From positions 1 through 5,721 of the forward strand of contig JBECLA010000138.1 in assembly GCA_040235565.1 (NCBI GenBank): 5,721 nt of DNA, written 5' to 3'. The position numbers and the translations under genes were made by a program. The notes beneath the pieces were generated by a model, which did no database searches, was not told the origin of the DNA, and worked only from the letters and a program-made list of their open reading frames with translations. The stretch comes from JAHEIJ01 sp040235565. GTDB lineage: Bacteria; Pseudomonadota; Gammaproteobacteria; UBA6429; Thiohalophilaceae. Within the stretch, counting starts at the first letter, position 1. Each line of letters begins with the position of its first letter. Shown here one piece after another: positions 5,409 to 5,721 of the stretch.

Positions 5409-5721
5409 ATGAATGTTGCCGAGCCAACGATTGAGCGGTTCCCCAATCGTCTGGTGGCCTACTTCGCCGCCACGCGTCCGGCGTTTATTCTCGCCACCGT
5501 GATTCCGATCTTTCTCGGCCTTGGCTTCTGTGTCTACGAAGGCCAGAGTATCAACTGGCTCACCGCGCTCCTGACCTTGCTGGCCGGGGTTTTGCTGCAT
5601 GCGGGGATCAATGTCCTGAATGACTATTACGACGCCCTCAATGGCACCGATGAGATCAACCAGGAACGGGTGTATCCGTTTACCGGTGGCAGCCGCTTCA
5701 TCCAGAACGACGTCCTCAGCC
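5409..5721 (+). CDS. UbiA-family prenyltransferase, MenA-like (5' part only)
   Basis: This gene runs off the end of the window; 104 full codons are present. The family transfers polyprenyl chains onto aromatic rings in the membrane, for example in menaquinone (MenA) or ubiquinone (UbiA) synthesis. The protein opens with a short hydrophilic segment, then TRPAFI (22-27), a first membrane segment (about 26-42) and a second (about 51-69). The latter leads into the first aspartate-rich motif NDYYD (71-75), with a further D81 in a GTD triad, as in MenA-like members. PFTGGSR at 90-96 is a further family-like stretch. The NDYYD...GTD layout resembles MenA more than UbiA, but the second aspartate-rich motif lies beyond the window, so I give no gene symbol. 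It follows nosY on the same strand after 75 bases and may be read through from the nos operon or have its own promoter. Confidence 0.8.
   Translation, partial: MNVAEPTIERFPNRLVAYFAATRPAFILATVIPIFLGLGFCVYEGQSINWLTALLTLLAGVLLHAGINVLNDYYDALNGTDEINQERVYPFTGGSRFIQNDVLS

Overview
This window is most of a nitrous-oxide-reductase (nos) accessory operon, all on the + strand: nosD, nosG, nosH, nosF, nosL, nosY, followed after a 75-base gap by the 5' part of a UbiA/MenA-type prenyltransferase gene. The first 39 bases hold the last codons of an upstream gene that I cannot identify. The moderately GC-rich sequence, dense coding, Shine-Dalgarno sites and protein style suggest a proteobacterium, and I would guess a gammaproteobacterial denitrifier or sulfur oxidiser. 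That placement is inference from general resemblance, not from a search.

Layout: 1-39 is an upstream gene tail; 46-1341 is nosD (periplasmic beta-helix protein); 1342-2160 is nosG (Tat-exported polyferredoxin); 2157-3134 is nosH (membrane polyferredoxin of the NapH type); 3134-4030 is nosF (ABC ATPase); 4014-4499 is nosL (outer-membrane or periplasm-facing copper lipoprotein); 4506-5333 is nosY (ABC-2 permease). A 75-base gap (5334-5408) carries a perfect 7-bp inverted repeat, and the prenyltransferase gene runs from 5409 off the end of the window. The nos genes abut or overlap (TAG|ATG, ATGA, TGATG, and a 17-base overlap), so they are almost certainly co-transcribed and partly translationally coupled.

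Function: NosD, NosF and NosY form the ABC-type assembly machine, and NosL delivers Cu(I), for building the copper centres of the periplasmic N2O reductase NosZ. NosG and NosH form a NapGH-like quinol-oxidising iron-sulfur module thought to supply electrons. nosZ itself is not in the window and presumably lies upstream. The presence of nosG/nosH is typical of clade II (atypical) nos clusters such as that of Wolinella. Unlike that layout, no small c-type cytochrome genes (nosC1/nosC2) lie between nosG and nosH, and nosL sits between nosF and nosY.

I see no wholly new system. The points worth checking are the gene order, the missing cytochromes, a missing cluster-ligand cysteine in NosH, the long insertion before the third cluster of NosG, the His/Met-rich tail of NosL, and the quinone-type prenyltransferase next to a quinol dehydrogenase.
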